A stretch of 64,000 nt of DNA, taken from the NCBI RefSeq assembly GCF_050717635.1, contig NZ_JBOITO010000036.1, positions 1-64,000 of the forward strand, in the 5' to 3' direction. Made by a program: the position numbers and the translations under genes. The notes below the pieces were generated by a model that ran no database searches, was not told where the DNA came from, and saw nothing but the letters and a program-made list of their open reading frames with translations. This document shows, piece after piece, positions 7,773 to 17,605 of this stretch. This DNA comes from Clostridium_AD sp050717635 (GTDB lineage: Bacteria > Bacillota > Clostridia > Clostridiales > Clostridiaceae). The first letter of the stretch is position 1. Every line of letters begins with the position of its first letter.

Positions 7773-8765
7773 CTATTTATTTTGTATTTCGCCTATGCAA
7801 ATTGTCATGCCCTTGCAAGCTATCTTTTCTGTTAGGAGCGTACCCTTACTTAGTTCAACACAAGGTTCACAAACTGCTCGAACTCCAATAGTTTTTTCTA
7901 CGAAATCACTTCCAGTATAATTGTGCTGAACTTTTTTAATTTCTTCTAACCTCCATATATTAAGTTCACTTTCAAAATATTTATTAAGTTCCAAAATAGC
8001 AACTTCATTTCTTTTTACCACTACAGTAGTTACAATTTTAATGGATCTAATATCTACATTATAATGATTTAATATGCTTAAAACACACTCTCTCATTTTA
8101 ACTACCGAGAAGTTTTTTTTACATCCTATTCCAAGCACTATATTTCTTCTTATTAATTTCAGACTTTCCTTGAATCCTTCTGTAACTTTAAGATTCTTTT
8201 TATTAGTAACATATACAAGCCCTTCTGCCACTTCAGTACTTGCTTCATACCCCTTCGGAATAGCAATTTCGCTAGCTTCATCTATAAAGGCTATTTTGCC
8301 TCCAGCTACAAGCTTTGCTGCAATAATTTTTGCATTTTTCAAATCATCTATGACTAAATGGTTGTCTCTTGCAATGATATCTGGTGCTATAAGTCCAAGG
8401 TTATCCGTAGCCGTTGTAATTACAGGCAAAGCCTTTATACACTTTGCCACCTTTAAAGTGAGCTCATTTGCTCCCCCTAAATGCCCACTAACTAAGCTAA
8501 TAACAAAAGAACCTGTTGAATCAATTACTAACACTGCTGGATCTGTAGCCTTGCTTTTCAAATATGGAGCTATAGCCCTAACTGCGATACCAGTAGAACT
8601 TATGAATATAATAGCTTCATAATCTTCCATGAGCTTCTTTGTTATATCACCTAAATTGAAATCAGATATATGATTTTTGGAAAAAGGGGTTATATTGAAA
8701 ACCTCACTTAACCTTTCACTAATTTCATCTCCTTGATTTGTAACACTGACAACAGCAATATTCAT
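7773..8765 (-). CDS. cbiG: Cobalt-precorrin-5A hydrolase
   Basis: 330 residues. The N-terminal domain has VVSVTNQGDEI and IFISSTGIAVRAIAP, the middle has VSGHLGGANELT with TTATDNLGL, and the C-terminal domain starts near NIVLGIGCKK: all are CbiG hallmarks. It opens the delta-lactone of cobalt-precorrin-5A and releases acetaldehyde. The ATG at 8765 is preferred over a longer frame because GTGAGGG lies just upstream; the longer form would overlap the end of cbiF. It sits between cbiF and cbiH, matching order of action in the pathway. Confidence 0.92.
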   Translation of the reverse strand: MNIAVVSVTNQGDEISERLSEVFNITPFSKNHISDFNLGDITKKLMEDYEAIIFISSTGIAVRAIAPYLKSKATDPAVLVIDSTGSFVISLVSGHLGGANELTLKVAKCIKALPVITTATDNLGLIAPDIIARDNHLVIDDLKNAKIIAAKLVAGGKIAFIDEASEIAIPKGYEASTEVAEGLVYVTNKKNLKVTEGFKESLKLIRRNIVLGIGCKKNFSVVKMRECVLSILNHYNVDIRSIKIVTTVVVKRNEVAILELNKYFESELNIWRLEEIKKVQHNYTGSDFVEKTIGVRAVCEPCVELSKGTLLTEKIACKGMTICIGEIQNK

Positions 8766-8775
8766 ATAGCCCTCA

Positions 8776-9525
8776 CTATTTTCCTTCCCTAAACATATGA
8801 GTAAAACTTTTATCATAAAGTAGACTTTTCTCATATTCGCAATCTATGAAGTCTCCAACTAATATTTGTGCACACTTAGTTATATTTGCAGCCTTTACCT
8901 TTTCAGAAATATCATCTAAAGTTCCTATTATGCATCTCTCATCTTCCCATGTTGCTCTTTCTACCACAGCCACTGGAACATTTCTCCCATAACCGCGTCT
9001 AAGTTTTTCTACCACCTTGTCTATCATTCCTATGGATAAAAATATAGCCATAGAAGCTCCTATTTTAGCTAAATTCTCTAAATTTTCTCTTTCAGGCACT
9101 GGAGTTCTGCCTTCTACTCTAGTAAGTATAACTGTCTGCGTTACACCTGGCAGAGTGAACTCTTTTTTAATTGCTGAAGCAGCAGCGGAAAAAGAACTTA
9201 CTCCAGGAATAACTTTAAAATCTATATTTAACTTATCTAGTTCATCCATTTGTTCTTTTATTGCTCCATAAATAGCTGGGTCTCCAGTATGAAGACGAAC
9301 TACCATCTTGCCCGTATCTTCAGCCTTTTTCATAACTAGTAGTACATCCTCAAGTGTCATTGATGCTGAGTTATGCACTATAACGCCTTCCTTGCAAAAT
9401 TCGATATGTTTATTAGTAACTAAGGACCCTGCATATACAACAACATCGCATTTAGTTAAAATATCTCTTCCTTTAACCGTTATTAAATCCACATCTCCAG
9501 GACCTGCTCCAATAAAATAAACCAT
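8776..9525 (-). CDS. cbiF: Cobalt-precorrin-4 C11-methyltransferase
   Basis: 249 residues of the tetrapyrrole methylase fold: YFIGAGPGDVDLITVKG at the start, HTGDPAIYGAIKEQ (about 94-107) and VIPGVSSFSAAASAI. CbiF methylates C11 of cobalt-precorrin-4 using S-adenosylmethionine. The ATG at 9525 with a GGAGGAA site is chosen over an upstream in-frame start (MSGGII) that lacks a site. It lies directly between cbiL and cbiG in the operon. Confidence 0.93.
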   Translation of the reverse strand: MVYFIGAGPGDVDLITVKGRDILTKCDVVVYAGSLVTNKHIEFCKEGVIVHNSASMTLEDVLLVMKKAEDTGKMVVRLHTGDPAIYGAIKEQMDELDKLNIDFKVIPGVSSFSAAASAIKKEFTLPGVTQTVILTRVEGRTPVPERENLENLAKIGASMAIFLSIGMIDKVVEKLRRGYGRNVPVAVVERATWEDERCIIGTLDDISEKVKAANITKCAQILVGDFIDCEYEKSLLYDKSFTHMFREGK

Positions 9526-9561
9526 AATTATTCCTCCACTCAATATCTATATTGTATTTAA

Positions 9562-10227
9562 TTATTTTCTATTTGCTATAATCAATGACATATACTCTCT
9601 ACTTTTTAGTATATCCTCTTTATTTCTTATAACCTCTTGGCCTTCTCGACCAGCTTTTTTCACATATACATAATCAAAGCCTTTTTCCTCAAGCACATTT
9701 ATAACCTCTTCTTCTACTTTATAAACCTTCATAATAACTAAGAATTTTTCAGCTCCTATATTATGAATATTGCTTGCAGGCATAATAAGAAGCGGCTCAT
9801 CTCCAATAACAAGAGGCTGCTTTGCAAGGCTTGCACAGGCACAAAATGAAGTAATTCCTGGAATAGTTTCAGTGTCAAATCCCTGCTCCTCTATATATTT
9901 TAAAAGGTAAATATATGTACTGTAAACAAAAGGATCGCCTATTGTTAGGAAGGCTACATTCTTTCCCTCTTTAAGTTTTTCCTCTATTGCTTTAAATGCT
10001 TCATATATCTTTTGTTCCTGTTCTTCTCCACCCATAGGAAAGTGTTTAATCATTATTTCAGAATCTTCTCTAATGTAATCCTCTGCCGTCTTATGTGCTA
10101 TACTTTTCCCACCCTTTTTAGCACTAGGTGCAACAATTACATCACACATCTCTATAATTCTAACGGCCTTTAATGTTAAAAGTTCCTTGTCCCCTGGTCC
10201 AATCCCTACGCCATATAATTTGCCCAT
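9562..10227 (-). CDS. cbiL: Cobalt-precorrin-2 C20-methyltransferase
   Basis: 221 residues with the methylase signatures GVGIGPGDKELLTLKAVR (4-21), TIGDPFVYSTYIYL (95-108) and TIPGITSFCACASLA. The DPFVYSTY loop is characteristic of CobI/CbiL. It methylates C20 of cobalt-factor II/precorrin-2, the first committed step after cobalt insertion. TTAGGAGG precedes the ATG. The gene follows cbiT by 14 bases. Confidence 0.92.
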   Translation of the reverse strand: MGKLYGVGIGPGDKELLTLKAVRIIEMCDVIVAPSAKKGGKSIAHKTAEDYIREDSEIMIKHFPMGGEEQEQKIYEAFKAIEEKLKEGKNVAFLTIGDPFVYSTYIYLLKYIEEQGFDTETIPGITSFCACASLAKQPLVIGDEPLLIMPASNIHNIGAEKFLVIMKVYKVEEEVINVLEEKGFDYVYVKKAGREGQEVIRNKEDILKSREYMSLIIANRK

Positions 10228-10241
10228 TTATTTCCTCCTAA

Positions 10242-10802
10242 CTATTTTTCAGCTGTTACTATAAATATTGGATTGTTTGCAAAAAGCATAAAACTTTCTC
10301 CCTTTGTTTTGCTTATAGAAACTTGAGTGCAGCTTACAACAAAACCAATTTCTTTTAGCACTCTCATAGCAGTATATAAATTATCTATAGTTATAAAATT
10401 TAAAACCATTGTACCCTTTGCTTTTAGTTTTAAACTATACTCTCTAATTATTTTCTCAAGATTTCCGCCACTTCCTCCAATAAATATTGAATCAAAGCAT
10501 CCGTTAATTTTACTTATAACCTCTAATGCCTCACCCTCTATAATAGTTAAGTTATCAGCTTTAAATTTTTCCACATTTTTATATAATACCTCTAATGCTT
10601 CCAAATCTTTTTCTATTCCCACAACTTTACCTTTACCACATTGTCTACTCATTTCTATTGTGACGGATCCACTGCCCGCTCCAATATCTAAGGCTAAGCT
10701 ATCTTCCTTTAAATGAAGTTTTGCAACACTTAAAATTCTTACCTCTTGCTTAGTCATAGGGCAATTTCCTCTTATAAATTCATCATCTCTAATATAGTCC
10801 AT
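10242..10802 (-). CDS. cbiT: Cobalt-precorrin-6B C15-methyltransferase (decarboxylating)
   Basis: 186 residues with a class I Rossmann methyltransferase core: DIGAGSGSVTIEMSR (about 36-50) binds SAM, followed by GIEKD and FIGGSGG. CbiT methylates C15 and decarboxylates the C12 acetate chain; in many organisms it is fused to CbiE as CobL, here it is separate. The ATG at 10802 has TAGGTGA upstream. A GTG three codons earlier abuts the cbiE stop and is possible too. Confidence 0.92.
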   Translation of the reverse strand: MDYIRDDEFIRGNCPMTKQEVRILSVAKLHLKEDSLALDIGAGSGSVTIEMSRQCGKGKVVGIEKDLEALEVLYKNVEKFKADNLTIIEGEALEVISKINGCFDSIFIGGSGGNLEKIIREYSLKLKAKGTMVLNFITIDNLYTAMRVLKEIGFVVSCTQVSISKTKGESFMLFANNPIFIVTAEK

Positions 10803-10811
10803 TATTTTCAC

Positions 10812-11414
10812 CTATAGCCTTTCAATTATGACCACGCATAAATCACTAAATTTAGTATCTATAAATTCTTCTGGCATTCCAACTGTTATTTTTTCATCAG
10901 GATAAGATAAATTTTCACCAATGTATACCATGGTTTTAATATTAGAATCGCTTAAGGATTTACAGATAACCTGTGGTGTATTTTTTTTATCAGTAAGCCA
11001 AATTGAAGTATTATTTTCTTTAACCCGCTGTATAAAATCTTCCTCTCTCCCATGAAGACTTGAGAGGTAACTGCCTTGCCAAGATTTATTTAATTTAGAA
11101 ATTAAATATTGAAAGGAGCTAATACCAGGCACTACTTCAACGTTCCCACTATAACTCCTATTTATAAAATCTGTTATACCATAAAAAGAAGGATCTCCAG
11201 AAGCTACAATACTTATATACTTATCCATATTTTCTTCTGCATAAGATATAACTTCCGCAAGGCTCTTAACTATTTTCTTTTTTTCATAATCAAAGTCTAT
11301 GCTTTTAAGAGCTCTTTCAAAGCCTAAAATAACGTCTGAATCCTTTAGTACCTGAACTGCTTTGGGTAAAATATAATCACTACTACCTGGTCCAAGACCA
11401 ACTATAAAAAGCAT
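10812..11414 (-). CDS. cbiE: Cobalt-precorrin-7 C5-methyltransferase
   Basis: 200 residues with the tetrapyrrole methylase opening FIVGLGPGSSDYILPKA, then VASGDPSFYGITDFI (about 69-83) and VVPGISSFQYL. The HGR (HGREED) is typical of the CbiE half of CobL. It methylates C5 of the corrin precursor. It immediately precedes cbiT, with a gap of only a few bases, consistent with the paired action of the two proteins. Confidence 0.92.
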   Translation of the reverse strand: MLFIVGLGPGSSDYILPKAVQVLKDSDVILGFERALKSIDFDYEKKKIVKSLAEVISYAEENMDKYISIVASGDPSFYGITDFINRSYSGNVEVVPGISSFQYLISKLNKSWQGSYLSSLHGREEDFIQRVKENNTSIWLTDKKNTPQVICKSLSDSNIKTMVYIGENLSYPDEKITVGMPEEFIDTKFSDLCVVIIERL

Positions 11415-11429
11415 GCTATCCTTCCTCTC

Positions 11430-12509
11430 TTAAGTCGCATATAGTACTCTAGGTGTGGTTGTTCCGACGAACATTGTTACTTCAGCTAGCACTTGTCCAT
11501 AGCAGTATTGTCCCATTCTATTTTTAGCTTTTTTTGCTATTTCCTCGTATATCTCATTGTACCTATTACCTAAAAGCTTAACTGCGCCTTCAGTGGTTTT
11601 TTCTGCGTAAGTCTTTTGCACAAGTTCCCTAGGAGCACCTGCAAGTGCAAGTTCTAAGGCAATAACCTCTAATCTAACATCACAAGTCCTACTATGAGTA
11701 TTAAAGCAACCAGCTGATATTTTGCTAAGCTTTCCTATATGACCAACTAATAAAACGCTATTAACCTCTTTCTCCATACAACTGTTTAGTGCAACCCCAA
11801 TAAAGTTAGATATCATAACAATTTTATTCTTATTATGACCTAGTCTTATAGCCATTTCCTCACCTATATTACCAAACACAAATATTAAATCCACATGCCC
11901 AGAAGCAACCTTTTGGCAGATTTCAAGATGTATGGAATCTTTAATTGACTCCTCAGACATAGGGGTCACTATTCCCGTAGTACCTAGTATAGATAACCCT
12001 CCAATGATATTTAGCCGTGGATTAAAGGTTCTTTTAGCAACTTCTTCACCTCTAGGAACGGATATTGTTATTTCTACTCCCATTTTCTCTGGAAGCACAC
12101 TTTTAACTTCTTTTTCTATCATAAGTCTAGGTACAGGATTTATAGCAGGTTCTCCATTTTTAACGTACAAACCTTCACCTCTTACTACCCCTACACCCTT
12201 GCCACCTTTTAACGTATATCCACCTTGTTTCTTTTCCGCTCTTGCCCATATTTCTAACCCATGGGTAACATCTGGATCATCTCCACCATCTTTTATAATG
12301 CAACACTCAACATAGTTCTCAAAAATATTGATTTTTTCTATAGTAAGCAAAAGTTCTATGCCTTTTGGTGTATCTATTTTAACTTCTTTAATGCCCACAT
12401 TGTTGTACAACATATAAGTAGCGGCTTTTGCTGCAGCAGCAGCGCAAGAGCCTGTGGTATATCCGCATCTTAACTTTTTACCATTGCTGTTAACAAATAT
12501 ATTTAACAT
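11430..12509 (-). CDS. cbiD: Cobalt-precorrin-5B C1-methyltransferase
   Basis: 359 residues. RCGYTTGSCAAAAAKAA near the N-terminus is the CbiD fingerprint. IKDGGDDPDVTHG (72-84), VVRGEGLY and GTTGIVTPMSEE follow in the expected order, and the middle has VGHIGKLSKISAGCFNTHS. CbiD methylates C1 of the deacylated intermediate with SAM but does not share the canonical methylase fold. GAGGG lies 9 bases before the ATG. Length is normal for the family. Confidence 0.94.
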   Translation of the reverse strand: MLNIFVNSNGKKLRCGYTTGSCAAAAAKAATYMLYNNVGIKEVKIDTPKGIELLLTIEKINIFENYVECCIIKDGGDDPDVTHGLEIWARAEKKQGGYTLKGGKGVGVVRGEGLYVKNGEPAINPVPRLMIEKEVKSVLPEKMGVEITISVPRGEEVAKRTFNPRLNIIGGLSILGTTGIVTPMSEESIKDSIHLEICQKVASGHVDLIFVFGNIGEEMAIRLGHNKNKIVMISNFIGVALNSCMEKEVNSVLLVGHIGKLSKISAGCFNTHSRTCDVRLEVIALELALAGAPRELVQKTYAEKTTEGAVKLLGNRYNEIYEEIAKKAKNRMGQYCYGQVLAEVTMFVGTTTPRVLYAT

Positions 12510-12547
12510 AACACAATCCCTCGCTTTAAACAGTACTCCACTGTTTT

Positions 12548-13174
12548 CTACCTCTTAATTAACATATAAAGAAGAGCATTTACTATGGACGCTGCAACTG
12601 AACTACCACCCTTACGGCCTCTTATGGTTATCATTGGTATTTCTAGTTTTTCTATTTCAATTTTTGACTCCTTTGCACCTACAAAGCCAATTGGAGCTGC
12701 CACAATAAATTTTGCTTTTGATTTACCCTGCATTATAAGCTCATTAAGCTTAAATAGTGCTGTTGGAGCATTTCCAAAGACAAAAAATTCAACACCTTCC
12801 TCCACTGCTTTTTCAAGGGCTGCCATAGATCTTGTAATTCTCTTTTCCAAAGCAATTTTTGCAACTTCTTCATTACTCACATAACAAACAACCTTACAAT
12901 TTAATTCTGATAATGCTTTTTTATTTATACCTGCAAAAGCCATATTTGTATCAGTATAAATCGTAGCTCCATTTTTAAGAATTTTAAGGGCTGCATCTAT
13001 TGCTCCTTCTCTTATGTAAACTAAGTCTTGATATTCAAAGTCTGCAGTTGTATGAATTACCCTCTTAATAATTTTTAATTCTTTTTCTAAAAAGTTATGA
13101 GTCTTCATTTCACTGCCTATTATTTCAAAACTTTTATTCTCAATATCCATGGGAACTTTAATATAATCTTTCAT
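12548..13174 (-). CDS. cbiC: Cobalt-precorrin-8 methylmutase
   Basis: 208 residues. The catalytic His is in VIHTTADFEY (H41). GNAPTALFKLNEL and PIGFVGAKESK, then GRKGGSSVAASIVNALL at the C-terminus, match CbiC/CobH closely. The enzyme moves the methyl group from C11 to C12 to give cobyrinate. AAGGGTGA precedes the ATG. It sits between cbiA, which acts next, and cbiD. Confidence 0.94.
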   Translation of the reverse strand: MKDYIKVPMDIENKSFEIIGSEMKTHNFLEKELKIIKRVIHTTADFEYQDLVYIREGAIDAALKILKNGATIYTDTNMAFAGINKKALSELNCKVVCYVSNEEVAKIALEKRITRSMAALEKAVEEGVEFFVFGNAPTALFKLNELIMQGKSKAKFIVAAPIGFVGAKESKIEIEKLEIPMITIRGRKGGSSVAASIVNALLYMLIKR

Positions 13175-13190
13175 TTTATATCACCCTTAG

Positions 13191-14507
13191 TTATTTATTT
13201 TTAAATAAGAAATTTTCGAAAAACTCCATACAACCGAAAAAGTGAATATGTGCATACACAGCTTTGGTATTATTTTTAATATAACCACACTGCCACTCTT
13301 TAATAGCATCATTGTACATAGTTTTAGTTAGTTTAAATTCTTTTTTCTCATCAAGCTCTACATAGGATTTATGAAATTCATGACAGTTTATTTCCATATT
13401 CTTCTCTCCATTTTGAACATTAAGTTTTGCATATCCAAAGTTCTGAAGTTTTTTTGTCATATGTGACTCTCCACTAAAGAAACCAACTGTAGGAATTCCA
13501 TCTATAGCTTCACTAAGATACATCAGCCCTCCACATTCGCAGTAGCAGCTCAGTCCGTTTAAAAGCGCAGTTTTAATGCTTAAAAGCATAGATCTATTGA
13601 GACTGAGCTCTTTTGCAAATACCTCAGGGTACCCTCCTCCAATATATAAAAAATCAATATCTTCAGGAAGTTTACTATCCACTAAGGGACTAAAGTAAAT
13701 AATTTCTCCTAGCTCTCCTAGTAACTCTAAATTTTCTCTGTAATAAAAACTAAACGCATTATCTATTGCTACCGCTATTTTCATACCTTTGTTATGAACA
13801 TGAAATTTATCCTCATATCCATTATTGTCTTTAAAACATTTTATTAATTGATCTAAATCAACGCTTTCTTCCATAAGTTGGCTACAAAGTGTAACTTTAT
13901 AATCTAAATCTTTAATTTCACTACTTTGCACAAGTCCTAAATGTCTACTCTTTAAACTAAGCCTTTCATCTTTTGGTACATAACCAAACACCACTATATT
14001 ACAGTATTTTTCTATAGAACATTTTAAAAGTTTGAAATAGCTTTCACTTATATTATTTAAAATAACTCCAACTATATTTGCATCCTCAAAATTCATAATT
14101 CCATTAATTTCAGCACATAGTGTTGCACACTGAGCCTTTGGAGATATTATTAACACAATTGGAAGATTTAAAGTTTTTGCTAAATGAGCTGTAGAGTACT
14201 CTGTGGTTATACCTTTACCATCATAAATCCCCATAACTCCTTCAATAACACCAAGTGATTTTTCACTTGAATCTTTGATTCCCCTGGTAAAGCTTGCCTT
14301 AACCCCTTCTTCTCCCATTAAAAATAAATCTAAATTTCTTGAAGGCTTAGCAGTAACATGACTATGAAATGCTGTATCAATATAATCAGGACCAACCTTA
14401 TAGCCTTGAACCGAGTATCCTTTATTAATAAGAGCCTTCATAAGCCCAAGAGTTATTGTGGTCTTTCCACCTCCACTGCTATTTGAAGATATAACTATTG
14501 TTTTCAT
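13191..14507 (-). CDS. cbiA: Cobyrinate a,c-diamide synthase
   Basis: 438 residues. The N-terminal dethiobiotin-synthetase-like ATPase domain has the P-loop SNSSGGGKTTIT (8-19), GPDYID (39-44) and VIEGVMGIYDG. The C-terminal class I glutaminase domain has CYCECGGLMYLSEAI with the nucleophile Cys near 327 and a terminal His in YAHIHFFG. It amidates the a and c side chains of cobyrinate using glutamine and ATP. Its ATG overlaps the cbiK stop by four bases. The next enzyme, cobyric acid synthase (cbiP), is not in the window. Confidence 0.94.
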   Translation of the reverse strand: MKTIVISSNSSGGGKTTITLGLMKALINKGYSVQGYKVGPDYIDTAFHSHVTAKPSRNLDLFLMGEEGVKASFTRGIKDSSEKSLGVIEGVMGIYDGKGITTEYSTAHLAKTLNLPIVLIISPKAQCATLCAEINGIMNFEDANIVGVILNNISESYFKLLKCSIEKYCNIVVFGYVPKDERLSLKSRHLGLVQSSEIKDLDYKVTLCSQLMEESVDLDQLIKCFKDNNGYEDKFHVHNKGMKIAVAIDNAFSFYYRENLELLGELGEIIYFSPLVDSKLPEDIDFLYIGGGYPEVFAKELSLNRSMLLSIKTALLNGLSCYCECGGLMYLSEAIDGIPTVGFFSGESHMTKKLQNFGYAKLNVQNGEKNMEINCHEFHKSYVELDEKKEFKLTKTMYNDAIKEWQCGYIKNNTKAVYAHIHFFGCMEFFENFLFKNK

Positions 14508-15340
14508 TTACTCACCTTTTTTGTTTTTCCAAGGCCTTCGTATTTATCTTCTATAACGTCTTTAATATGTTCTAAATATATTTCTTGAAATTTTGGAATT
14601 TCTCCTAGCCCATGCAAATATATATTAACTTTGATTCCACTATCTTGTAGAACCGTTTTCCAGGAATCCTTTTCATCACTTGCCATGTCATTTTTAGCAT
14701 GATCTCCTGCAACGAGCATTAGAGGACTTAAATTAACTTCCTCTATTTTATCACTCTTAAGTTTTCTAATAACATCTTGGAGGGTTGGGTATCCTTCCAC
14801 TGTTCCTAGATAAACGTTTTTATACCCATGATCATTGAATACACTTTGAAGACATGAGTAGCAAGCATTAGCATGATGTATTGTTCCATGCCCCATAAAA
14901 ACCACAGCTTTATCTTTAGGTATAATCTGATCTATTGAATCCACTAAAATCCCATAATCATCAGGTCTTCCCTCTTCTTCACCTTTATAATACAAGGCTG
15001 GTCTGCCTAGTCTTATATTTTGAAAGGCATTTCTATTTTTAAACCTATGTACTACCCCTTTAACATAATCGTACTCGACGCCAGGTATTAGATGCAGTGG
15101 CTGAACTATAACCTCTGAATATCCCTGCTTCATTAACTTAGTCAAAGCTTCTTCTGGTGTATCGCAGGTAATTCCATCTCTCTCTTTAAGAACTTTTATT
15201 ACCATATGAGATGTAAATGCGTATCTAACATCATAATCAGTAAAGGTTTCCCTTACTCTTTCCTGAATTCTTTCAATAGTTACACTCCTAGTATCTGCGT
15301 ATGTTGTTCCAAAACTTACTACTAATATTGCACTTTTCAT
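14504..15340 (-). CDS. cbiK: Sirohydrochlorin cobaltochelatase (anaerobic, CbiK type)
   Basis: 278 residues. It starts with AILVVSFGTTYADTR. GHGTIHHANA (about 150-159) and LVAGDHAKNDM (about 208-218) carry the two metal-coordinating His of class II chelatases. There is no signal peptide, so it works in the cytoplasm, unlike periplasmic CbiK-P forms. It inserts Co2+ into sirohydrochlorin, which is the cobalt-early step and fixes this as the anaerobic pathway. The C-terminal GLGKTKKVSK tail is basic and probably disordered. Confidence 0.94.
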   Translation of the reverse strand: MKSAILVVSFGTTYADTRSVTIERIQERVRETFTDYDVRYAFTSHMVIKVLKERDGITCDTPEEALTKLMKQGYSEVIVQPLHLIPGVEYDYVKGVVHRFKNRNAFQNIRLGRPALYYKGEEEGRPDDYGILVDSIDQIIPKDKAVVFMGHGTIHHANACYSCLQSVFNDHGYKNVYLGTVEGYPTLQDVIRKLKSDKIEEVNLSPLMLVAGDHAKNDMASDEKDSWKTVLQDSGIKVNIYLHGLGEIPKFQEIYLEHIKDVIEDKYEGLGKTKKVSK

Positions 15341-15357
15341 TTTTCACCCCTGCTATA

Positions 15358-16626
15358 TTAAAATTTCCGCATAACATCCAAGAATTTCTCAATATCATCC
15401 TTGGTATGCTTTACACTTAAAAATAGTGATTCAAATTGTGAAGGAGCAATATATATTCCATTACTTATCATATGTTTAAAGAATTTCGCGAAAAGCGCAG
15501 TATCACATTTTTTTGCATTCTCATAACTTTTAACTTCGCAAAGCTTCGTAAAGAATATTGTAACCATGGATCCACATCTATTTACAACTATAGGAAGATT
15601 TTTTTCCACTGCTATTTTTTCTACACCAGTTTGAATCATAGCACCTAAGTCCTCAAGTTTTTCATAGTAACCAGGATTATCATAAAGGTCCTTTAGCGCT
15701 GCATATCCAGCTGCCATAACTACAGGATTTCCAGACATAGTTCCTGCTTGATACACTGGTCCCATAGGTGATAGCATTTCCATGATTTCTCTTCTTCCAC
15801 CGTAAGCCCCACAAGGCAATCCTCCACCCATAATTTTTGCATAAGTTACAAGGTCAGGCACTATTCCATATAAACTGGCTGCGCCCTTATAAGCAACTCT
15901 AAAACCACTCATCACTTCGTCAAAAATTAGTAAACTTCCATTTTCCTTACAAATCTTATTTAACTCTTCTAAAAATGCTTTGCTAGCTGGTATAACTCCC
16001 ATGTTTCCTGCTACCGGTTCAATTATTACGCAAGCAATATCATTTCCATACTTTTTAAAGATATTTTTAACACTTTCAATGTGGTTGTACTCTGCAACAA
16101 GAGTGTTTTTAATACTGTCTTCTGGCACCCCTGCACTTCCTGGTATCCCCTCAGTTAGAACACCTGAACCAGCACTTACTAAAAATCCATCAAAATGTCC
16201 ATGATAACACCCAGCAAATTTAATTATTTTATTTCTTCCTGTATATCCTCTTGCAAGCTTAACTGCGCTCATGGTAGCCTCAGTTCCAGAGTTAACCATT
16301 CTTACCATGTCCAGTCCATCTAAAGTGGTGCACATATGTTTTGCAAGCTTTAGTTCAAGATTAGTAGGAGAACCAAAAGCTATGGCCTCCTCACAGGTTT
16401 CTTTAATTGCTTTTACAATGATTTCATTACAATGTCCCATCATCATAGGACCCCAAGCACAAACAAAATCTATATATTTGTTTCCATCCTCATCATATAT
16501 GTAGGCACCCTTCCCGCTTTTGATTACAGGAGGATTTATATCCACATCTCTAAATGCCCTAACAGGACTGTTTACTCCACCAGGCATATATTTTTTCGAC
16601 TCATTAAATATATCTAAATTACTCAT
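15358..16626 (-). CDS. hemL: Glutamate-1-semialdehyde 2,1-aminomutase
   Basis: 422 residues of the class III aminotransferase fold. It has PGGVNSPVRAFRDV near the start, MVNSGTEATMSA (about 108-119) and the PLP Lys in YAKIMGGGLPCGA (about residue 265). It isomerises glutamate-1-semialdehyde to 5-aminolevulinate. Its ATG lies inside the end of hemB (8-base overlap) with GGAGGAT as ribosome site, so translation is coupled. Together with hemA it makes the C5 route to ALA. Confidence 0.95.
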   Translation of the reverse strand: MSNLDIFNESKKYMPGGVNSPVRAFRDVDINPPVIKSGKGAYIYDEDGNKYIDFVCAWGPMMMGHCNEIIVKAIKETCEEAIAFGSPTNLELKLAKHMCTTLDGLDMVRMVNSGTEATMSAVKLARGYTGRNKIIKFAGCYHGHFDGFLVSAGSGVLTEGIPGSAGVPEDSIKNTLVAEYNHIESVKNIFKKYGNDIACVIIEPVAGNMGVIPASKAFLEELNKICKENGSLLIFDEVMSGFRVAYKGAASLYGIVPDLVTYAKIMGGGLPCGAYGGRREIMEMLSPMGPVYQAGTMSGNPVVMAAGYAALKDLYDNPGYYEKLEDLGAMIQTGVEKIAVEKNLPIVVNRCGSMVTIFFTKLCEVKSYENAKKCDTALFAKFFKHMISNGIYIAPSQFESLFLSVKHTKDDIEKFLDVMRKF

Positions 16627-17596
16627 TTGTATCCTCCCTAAGCCATTTGCTAGCTTCTAATGCATAATATGTGATAATCATATCCGCTCCTGCCCTTTTA
16701 ATAGAAAGCAACATCTCTAGTGCAATAGCTTTTTCATTGATGAGTCCAAGCTTTGCACCTGCTTTAACCAAAGCATATTCACCACTAACGCTATAAGCAG
16801 CTATTGGAACATCACTTCTATCTCTAGCCCATCTTATAACATCTAAATAAGATAGTGCTGGTTTGATCATTACAATATCTGCGCCCTCTTCAATATCATA
16901 TTGAATTTCTGTCATAGCTTCTCTAATGTTTGCAGGATCCATTTGGTAGGTTTTCCTATCTCCAAATTGTGGCGCTGAATTAGCTGCTTCTCTAAATGGG
17001 CCATAAAAAGCTGAGCAATATTTTGCGCTATAGCTCATAATAGGAATGCTATCATAACCATTTTTGTCAAGTAAATTTCTTATAGCTAGAACTCTGCCAT
17101 CCATCATATCAGAAGGAGCTATCATATCCGCTCCAGCAACTGCGTGAGATAATGCAATCTCTGCAAGATACTTTAGTGATTTATCATTATTAACACCGCC
17201 CTTTTCAACAATTCCACAATGACCGTGACTTGTGTATTGACACATACACACATCTGTAATAACTAATAAATTACTTGTAATTTCCTTTATAACTCTAACA
17301 GCCCTTTGAACTATTCCATCAGAATCAAAAGCTGAAGAAGCTATTTCATCCTTATGCTCTGGTATTCCAAAAACCATTACTCCTCTAACTTTGCAATTCA
17401 CTATCTCTTCTATAACCTCATGCAATCTATCCAATGAATAATGATAGCATCCAGGAAGGGAAGATATTTCTTCTTTTATATTTTCACCCTCAACTGCAAA
17501 TATTGGATAAATAAAATCATTTGATGAAATTACTGTTTCTCTAACTAAATCTCTTGTAGCACTTTTACCTCTTAATCTTCTATTTCTATTAAACAT
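16619..17596 (-). CDS. hemB: Porphobilinogen synthase (ALA dehydratase)
   Basis: 325 residues. Two active-site Lys are visible in YSAKYCSAFYGPFREA and VMIKPALSYLD (about 196 and 248). A Zn-binding set of three Cys occurs in DVCMCQYTSHGHCG (about 118-131), so it is of the Zn-dependent class. It condenses two ALA to porphobilinogen. AGGAGGTT precedes the ATG. The 3' end overlaps hemL. Confidence 0.95.
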   Translation of the reverse strand: MFNRNRRLRGKSATRDLVRETVISSNDFIYPIFAVEGENIKEEISSLPGCYHYSLDRLHEVIEEIVNCKVRGVMVFGIPEHKDEIASSAFDSDGIVQRAVRVIKEITSNLLVITDVCMCQYTSHGHCGIVEKGGVNNDKSLKYLAEIALSHAVAGADMIAPSDMMDGRVLAIRNLLDKNGYDSIPIMSYSAKYCSAFYGPFREAANSAPQFGDRKTYQMDPANIREAMTEIQYDIEEGADIVMIKPALSYLDVIRWARDRSDVPIAAYSVSGEYALVKAGAKLGLINEKAIALEMLLSIKRAGADMIITYYALEASKWLREDTNE

Positions 17597-17605
17597 ATTA
17601 ACCTC

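Noticed and set aside
8074..8622. Long plus-strand reading frame opposite cbiG
   Set aside because: It is antisense to a clear CbiG, has Ser/Phe/Leu-rich composition typical of reverse reading of A/T-rich genes, and no ribosome site.
10327..12315. Plus-strand frames opposite cbiT and cbiD
   Set aside because: Shadows of well-identified cobalamin genes, with no family similarity.
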